48,057 nucleotides of DNA from Flavobacteriales bacterium (lineage in GTDB: Bacteria; Bacteroidota; Bacteroidia; Flavobacteriales_D; Crocinitomicaceae), in contig JABXHO010000031.1 in NCBI GenBank assembly GCA_013373595.1, forward strand, positions 1-48,057, in the 5' to 3' direction. The stretch's first letter is position 1. Each line of letters opens with the position of its first letter. The position numbers and the translations under genes were made by a program. Under the pieces are notes generated by a model. That model ran no database searches. It saw only the letters and a program-made list of their open reading frames with translations, and was not told where the DNA came from. This document shows, one piece after another, positions 43,532 through 48,057 of the stretch.

Positions 43532-44446
43532 TTAATCAGTCTTTAGTTTTCTGCGTTTGGGTGCATTTGCGATGAATACACCTGAAATAACAACACCCAT
43601 CGAAAGGATTTGCCAGAGGTTAATCGTTTCTCCAAATGAAATTCCAATAATCACAGCGACGATTGGAATTAAGTACGTAACACTACTCGCGAACACCACC
43701 GAAGAAAGAGCAATCACCCGATTGAAAACAATCAAGGCGAAGGCGGTTCCAATCACACTTAAAATAATCACGGCAATCAAGCCTTCTGTTGCGCCATCGG
43801 TTGAGGTGAGTGTGCCTAAAACATCTTGCTTCCAAATGAGAAAAGTACTCGGTAAAAAGGTGATAAGGAAGGCTAGTGAGGCAATTTGCACGCTTTTCAA
43901 ATGAGAAAGTGTGTGTCGAATAGTGTTTAAGCTGATGGCGTAGCACAAGGTGGCAATAACAACAGCAATCACGTGAGTCCAGTTTCCGCTAATGGATAAA
44001 TCCTGACCTGCAAGCATTAATGAAATAACACCTGCTGTTCCTATGGAAATCCCAATGATTTGAATGCGTGTTAGCCTGTCTTTGAAGATAAATGCACCAA
44101 TCAAGATGGCGAAAATCGGGGTACAACTGTTGAGCATGCCTGCATATCCGGATGAAATGCCTGTTTCTGCGTAAGTGAACAAAAAGGCGGGAAAAAAGTT
44201 TCCGCAAAAACCTACAATGGCAAGTTTGCCAATGGTGCCCCAGTCTCGAAGCGTGGAAAGGTGTTTGATGGAAAATGGAAGCAAGGCGAGTGCCGCTAGA
44301 AACATGCGGAGTGCACCTACCTGCGAATCGCTGAAAAGTGGGGCGCCGTCAATGGTGAACATTGCGCGTTTCATCAGGATGAATGAACTCCCCCAAATAA
44401 GAGCCAGAAATACCAGTAAAACCCAACTCAATGTTCGTTTCGACAT
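43532..44446 (-). CDS. EamA/DMT family transporter
   Basis: A 304-residue protein with ten membrane segments in two EamA repeats. LVFLALIWGSSFILMKRAMF begins the first, GYAGMLNSCTPIFAILIGAFIF is the conserved end of the first repeat, and VFASSVTYLIPIVAVIIGISFGETI that of the second. The family exports amino acids and other metabolites. It is transcribed away from the dcw cluster; the upstream region contains one of two MraZ-like box arrays. Substrate unknown. Confidence 0.92.
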   Translation of the reverse strand: MSKRTLSWVLLVFLALIWGSSFILMKRAMFTIDGAPLFSDSQVGALRMFLAALALLPFSIKHLSTLRDWGTIGKLAIVGFCGNFFPAFLFTYAETGISSGYAGMLNSCTPIFAILIGAFIFKDRLTRIQIIGISIGTAGVISLMLAGQDLSISGNWTHVIAVVIATLCYAISLNTIRHTLSHLKSVQIASLAFLITFLPSTFLIWKQDVLGTLTSTDGATEGLIAVIILSVIGTAFALIVFNRVIALSSVVFASSVTYLIPIVAVIIGISFGETINLWQILSMGVVISGVFIANAPKRRKLKTD

Positions 44447-44510
44447 ACGGCAAATGTACTGGATTTTTCAATGTGAATAACGGACTACTTTTCAACAGTT
44501 GGATTTTTTC

Positions 44511-44640
44511 TACCACTTTCTACCACTTTTCTAAAATCCCTATAAATATTGATCTTTAAGCTGATTAGCTGTAACCTTTTTGCTATTTTAGCGTTCAGAG
44601 TTATGAACAATGTAAATCTGAGTGGTAAAAAGTGGTAAAA
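44511..44640. promoter_or_regulatory. Two oppositely oriented MraZ-like box arrays
   Basis: On the plus strand two 10-bp units AGTGGTAAAA (44621-44630 and 44631-44640) follow each other, with TGTGATTA as a weaker third; on the minus strand two GAAAGTGGTA-like units (44520-44511 and 44530-44521) form a second array. A 10-bp period of (A)AGTGG boxes is the known binding pattern of MraZ (TGGG or AAAGTG repeats in other phyla). The right array is in the mraZ leader and fits autoregulation; the left one points to the EamA gene. A TATTTTAG box at 44584-44591 may be the mraZ -7 element. Confidence 0.65.
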
Positions 44641-44672
44641 TGTGATTATTTTTACCTAATTATTGTACCGTT

Positions 44673-45131
44673 ATGGCAGGCTTAGTAGGAGAATTTGAAG
44701 TGAAATTGGACGCCAAAGGGCGTTTCATGTTTCCTTCCGGTTTACGGAAGCAGCTTCCTCCTGCAGCTCAGCGAGATTTTATGTTGAACAAAGGGTTTGA
44801 GGATTGCCTCACCCTGTTTCCACTTGCAGAGTGGGAAAAACTCAGCGAGAAACTATCGAAATTGAACTTGTTCAAGCCGAAAAACCGAATGTTTTACCGT
44901 TTGTTCCACCAAGGAGCAAAATTGATTAGTCTCGATAAAGCGGGGCGAATCTTGATTCCGGTAGCGCATGCGGAAAGAGTAGGATTGTCGCAAGAAGCAA
45001 TGTTGATAGCTTACAACGATCGTGTTGAGATTTGGGACAAGTCGAAGTACTTCGAAATGATCGAAGGCTCCATGGCGGACTTTGCCGATTTGGCGGATGA
45101 AGTAATGGGAGACTTGGGCGATGACGAATAA
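44673..45131 (+). CDS. mraZ: Transcriptional regulator MraZ
   Basis: A 152-residue protein with two SpoVT/AbrB-like halves, each with the DxxxR motif (KLDAKGRFMFPSGLR and SLDKAGRILIPVAHAE). It binds tandem repeats upstream of the dcw cluster and controls it. It is the first gene of the division/cell-wall cluster and overlaps rsmH by 11 bp. The acidic C-terminal tail (ADFADLADEVMGDLGDDE) is usual in this phylum. The box arrays upstream fit self-control. Confidence 0.96.
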   Translation: MAGLVGEFEVKLDAKGRFMFPSGLRKQLPPAAQRDFMLNKGFEDCLTLFPLAEWEKLSEKLSKLNLFKPKNRMFYRLFHQGAKLISLDKAGRILIPVAHAERVGLSQEAMLIAYNDRVEIWDKSKYFEMIEGSMADFADLADEVMGDLGDDE

Positions 45132-46035
45132 TCAAGAATATCATATACCGGTAATGCTACAGGAATGCATTGATGGATTAAACATCAATCCTGATGGTAT
45201 TTATGTAGATGTCACTTTTGGTGGTGGAGGTCACTCTCGAGCGATTTTTGAACGTTTGAGTTCGAAGGGGCGCTTGATTGCATTCGATCAAGATCCAGAT
45301 GCTCGAAAAAATGCGTGGGATGCACCAAACTTTGATTTAGTGCCTGCAAACTTTGCGTTTTTGGCCAATCATCTTCGCCTTCTTGGAATTAAGCAGGTGG
45401 ATGGTTTGTTGGCTGATCTTGGAGTGTCTTCGCATCAGTTTGATGAGGATTCTCGTGGGTTCTCAATTCGTTCTGAGGCGCGCTTGGATATGCGAATGAA
45501 TCAGCAAAGTGATTTGACCGCAGAGAAGGTGGTGAATACCTACGAAGAAAAGGATTTGTTGAGAATCTTCCGTGCGTATGGTGAAATCAAAAATGCGTAC
45601 CGATTAACGCAAGAGATTATAGCAGCTCGTCGCGGTGCAAAGATTAAAACAACAAATGATCTGAATGAAATTGGTGTGAAATGCGCGCCGAAACATAAAG
45701 AGAATAGATACTTGGCTCAACTGTTTCAGGCAATTCGAATCGAAGTGAATGATGAGATGGATGCTTTGGAGAAGTTGTTAGAGCAAAGTGCAGATGTATT
45801 GAAGCCGACGGGAAGGTTAGTGGTGATGTCTTACCATTCTTTGGAAGATCGCTTGGTGAAGAATTATACAAAACGTGGGTCGTTTACGGGTGAAATTGAA
45901 AAGGATTTTTTCGGGAATGTGTTGAAGCCATTTACGGAAGTGATAAGACATCCAATTGTACCTTCGGATGAGGAGATTGAACGAAATAGTCGTGCACGTA
46001 GTGCAAAGTTGAGAATAGCAGAGAGAAATGGATAA
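45121..46035 (+). CDS. rsmH: 16S rRNA (cytosine-1402-N4)-methyltransferase RsmH
   Basis: A 304-residue SAM-dependent enzyme that methylates N4 of C1402 in 16S rRNA. YHIPVMLQECIDGLNINPDG, YVDVTFGGGGHSRAIFERL (SAM motif), DGLLADLGVSSHQFDEDSRG, RLDMRMNQ and VMSYHSLEDRLVKN are all family blocks. The length is normal. It sits in the conserved mraZ-rsmH-ftsL-ftsI order, with an 11-bp overlap upstream and 8 bp downstream. Confidence 0.97.
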   Translation: MTNNQEYHIPVMLQECIDGLNINPDGIYVDVTFGGGGHSRAIFERLSSKGRLIAFDQDPDARKNAWDAPNFDLVPANFAFLANHLRLLGIKQVDGLLADLGVSSHQFDEDSRGFSIRSEARLDMRMNQQSDLTAEKVVNTYEEKDLLRIFRAYGEIKNAYRLTQEIIAARRGAKIKTTNDLNEIGVKCAPKHKENRYLAQLFQAIRIEVNDEMDALEKLLEQSADVLKPTGRLVVMSYHSLEDRLVKNYTKRGSFTGEIEKDFFGNVLKPFTEVIRHPIVPSDEEIERNSRARSAKLRIAERNG

Positions 46036-46450
46036 CGAGTACGTCGACAAAGAGAAAGTGGATGCTCAAAAGGCATTGGAGACTGCTAAGAAGAAGGAGA
46101 AGAAGCAGCGTGCGCGTCAACAGGTGGAGAAAAAGCCAAGTGCGTTCGTGCAAATTTTAAATGGTGACTTCCTGACAAAGGAATTCATGATTAACAATCT
46201 CGGATTCATCTTTTTTGTCATGCTCTTGCTGTTGCTAATTGTGTCGAAGGGGTATTACGGGAAGCGATTGTCGGACGATGTAAATAAAACACAGCTAGAG
46301 TTGAATGAATTGACGTCAGATCACTTTGAGGCGAAAACGAGATTGGAAGAGGAGACGCAACGCGTGAAGTTGGTGGATGAATTGGAGTCGAGTGGATTGA
46401 AAGAAACGGTGAATCCAACGAAAGTGATTCGATTAAAGAAAAACAAATAA
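46028..46450 (+). CDS. ftsL: FtsL-like division protein
   Basis: A 140-residue bitopic membrane protein. A basic, Lys/Gln-rich cytoplasmic tail (1-52) precedes one membrane helix (about 57-73, NLGFIFFVMLLLLLIVSKGYY) and a short periplasmic coiled coil (KTQLELNELTSDHFEAKTRLEEET). Sequence similarity is low as in all FtsL, but the size, topology and place between rsmH and ftsI are diagnostic. It would join FtsB-like partners and activate the FtsW/FtsI septal synthase. The cytoplasmic tail is longer than in E. coli FtsL. Confidence 0.85.
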   Translation: MDNEYVDKEKVDAQKALETAKKKEKKQRARQQVEKKPSAFVQILNGDFLTKEFMINNLGFIFFVMLLLLLIVSKGYYGKRLSDDVNKTQLELNELTSDHFEAKTRLEEETQRVKLVDELESSGLKETVNPTKVIRLKKNK

Positions 46451-46474
46451 ATCTAAGTCGAGAGGACGAAGAAA

Positions 46475-48057
46475 ATGAGTGAGAAAAAAGACATATACTG
46501 GAGAGCATACCTTGTTTATTTTGGTGTGGCAACCTTGATGTTGATTGTGATCATTCGAACGGCAATGATCCAATTCGAAGGTGGTCAGCCTGTGTTCTTG
46601 TCTTCTGCGTCTGGAAATGAAAAAATGCCGACCAAAACGGTGGAGCGCCAGCCACGACGCGGTCAGATTTTAGATGCCAACTACACGCCGCTTGTAACGT
46701 CGGTTTCCTACTATGATATTCATATGGACCCAACGGTAGTGCCAAAGGCTATGATTGATTCTAGCTTGTCGGATTTGGCGGTGGCACTCAATGAATTGTA
46801 CCCAGAGAAAACAGCGCGTGAGTACGAACGCATTATACTGAAGGGGATTGCTGATACGAATCGCTACGTGTTGATTCATAAGCGTGCAACCAATGAGGAG
46901 CGCAAGAAATTGCGTGAAATGCCAATTTTCAATCAAGGTCGATTCAAAGGTGGTTTGTTGGATAACGACGAGACGATCCAGCGTGTGCTTCCGCATGGTG
47001 AATTGATGCGTCGTACGCTTGGGTACGTGAAAATGGAAGGCGATAGCGTAATTAAGGCGGTTGGTTTGGAAGGAGCGTACCATGAATATTTAAAAGGTGT
47101 GCCAGGTCAAGAGGTGATGCAGAAAATTTCTACAGGTTGGAAGCGCATCGGGCCAATTGTTCGTGAGCCTGTTGAGGGAGCAACCATTGTGACAACAATT
47201 GATAAAGAAATTCAAGAGGTGGCGCATTCGGAGTTGATGCGTCAGTTGACAAAGCAAAAAGCAATTAACGGTTCGGCAATCGTGATGGATGTACGCACGG
47301 GCTATGTGAAAGCGATTGTCAATTTGGTAAGACACGACGATGGTCAATATTATGAATCGTACAACAACGCAATTGGTACAAAGGAAGTGCCTGGATCAAC
47401 GTTTAAGTTGGCTTCACTCATGGCGCTTTTGGAGGATCAGAAGGTGTCTCTTTCGGATAAGGTGAATGCTGTTGGGGTGTACAAATTCTTTGACGATAAA
47501 TTGACCGATTCGAACCACGGATATGGTTACGGTGAGATTACTGTTCAAGAGGCATTCGAAAAATCATCAAATGTCTTTTCACGAATTGTATACGATGCAT
47601 ACAAAGATGAGCCGCAACGTTTTGTGGATCGACTGAAGTCATTTGGAATTGGTTCAAAATTGAATCTTGATTTGAAAGGTGAGCCGGAGCCAACATTGTA
47701 TGAGCCTGGAAAAGGTGGTTGGTCGGGAATTTCACTCCCGTGGATGGCTGTTGGGTATGAGGTGCAACAAACGCCGCTTCAAACCTTGGCTTTCTATAAT
47801 GCGGTGGCAAACAATGGAACGTATGTTCGTCCGCAGTTTGTAAAGGAAATCCTTCGAGGAAATGAGTTGGAGGAGAAGTTTCCACCTGTAATTATCAAAG
47901 ATAAAATCTGTTCTGATCAAACGTTGGCTGATTTGAAAACATGTCTCAAAGGTGTTGTTCAGCGAGGAACAGGGAAGTCATTGAACTCAACCTTCTTCGA
48001 TATTGCAGGGAAAACAGGAACGGCTCGAATCCTTGGGAAGGACAATAACTACGAGGA
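46475..48057 (+). CDS. ftsI: Division transpeptidase FtsI (PBP3), 3' end cut by window
   Basis: The first 527 codons of a class B penicillin-binding protein that cross-links septal peptidoglycan. A short cytoplasmic start and one membrane helix (about 11-32, YLVYFGVATLMLIVIIRTAM) lead to the pedestal domain (RQPRRGQILDANYTPL, VLPHGELMRRTLGYV). The transpeptidase has all three motifs: STFK (S308), SSN (364-366) and KTG (513-515). The start at ATG 46475 is 24 bp after ftsL. About 100-200 residues, including any PASTA domain, lie beyond the window. Confidence 0.95.
   Translation, partial: MSEKKDIYWRAYLVYFGVATLMLIVIIRTAMIQFEGGQPVFLSSASGNEKMPTKTVERQPRRGQILDANYTPLVTSVSYYDIHMDPTVVPKAMIDSSLSDLAVALNELYPEKTAREYERIILKGIADTNRYVLIHKRATNEERKKLREMPIFNQGRFKGGLLDNDETIQRVLPHGELMRRTLGYVKMEGDSVIKAVGLEGAYHEYLKGVPGQEVMQKISTGWKRIGPIVREPVEGATIVTTIDKEIQEVAHSELMRQLTKQKAINGSAIVMDVRTGYVKAIVNLVRHDDGQYYESYNNAIGTKEVPGSTFKLASLMALLEDQKVSLSDKVNAVGVYKFFDDKLTDSNHGYGYGEITVQEAFEKSSNVFSRIVYDAYKDEPQRFVDRLKSFGIGSKLNLDLKGEPEPTLYEPGKGGWSGISLPWMAVGYEVQQTPLQTLAFYNAVANNGTYVRPQFVKEILRGNELEEKFPPVIIKDKICSDQTLADLKTCLKGVVQRGTGKSLNSTFFDIAGKTGTARILGKDNNYE

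Noticed and set aside
1297-48057. tRNA, rRNA or insertion sequence genes
   Set aside because: No cloverleaf-like sequence, rRNA core motif, transposase frame or terminal inverted repeats with target duplications were recognised by eye; short RNAs could be missed.

Overview
The window looks like a chromosome segment of a Bacteroidota bacterium, most likely Flavobacteriales. Pointers are a type IX secretion (T9SS) C-terminal sorting domain, promoter-like TAnnTTTG boxes instead of sigma70-type -10 boxes, weak or absent Shine-Dalgarno sequences, the short DnaE plus DinB pair typical of the phylum, and family resemblances throughout. The genus cannot be named from sequence alone.

Layout. 1-555: trailer end of a CRISPR array (six repeats plus one decayed copy; no cas genes in view). 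565-1296: PAS-LuxR type regulator. 1870-5049: large secreted T9SS adhesin-like protein with its own terminator. 5340-5610: gene-free stretch that looks like a structured minus-strand small RNA. 5653-8522: two-gene operon of a DUF547-beta-barrel fusion and an Omp85/TamA-like protein. 8787-13194: mutagenic polymerase pair dnaE-dinB. 13275-14954: two GNAT acetyltransferases and MsrA. 14955-19913: TPR protein plus lipoprotein, serS, rpmA, rplU, with small dispersed repeats between.

20036-43431 is a dense envelope-glycan locus. It holds a priming phosphoglycosyl transferase, a WecG/TagA transferase, two GT4 enzymes, one GT9, one GT87-like GT-C, two Wzx-type flippases, two Wzy/WaaL-type polymerase/ligases and a Wzz-type chain-length protein, so it probably builds one or two lipid-linked surface polysaccharides. 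Woven into the same overlapping operons are four cobalamin-binding-type radical SAM proteins, one SPASM-type radical SAM protein, two class I methyltransferases and a winged-helix nucleotidyltransferase. This combination is the best candidate for an undescribed system: radical-SAM tailoring of a Wzy-dependent glycan or its lipid carrier. A lipoprotein with a CxxCH haem motif sits inside the locus on the opposite strand.

43532-44446: EamA-type exporter. 44505-48057: start of the division/cell-wall (dcw) cluster, mraZ-rsmH-ftsL-ftsI (ftsI runs off the window), preceded by two oppositely oriented arrays of 10-bp MraZ-like boxes.

No rRNA or tRNA genes, insertion sequences or prophage genes were recognised. 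All functions are read from sequence motifs and family memory; no database search was run.
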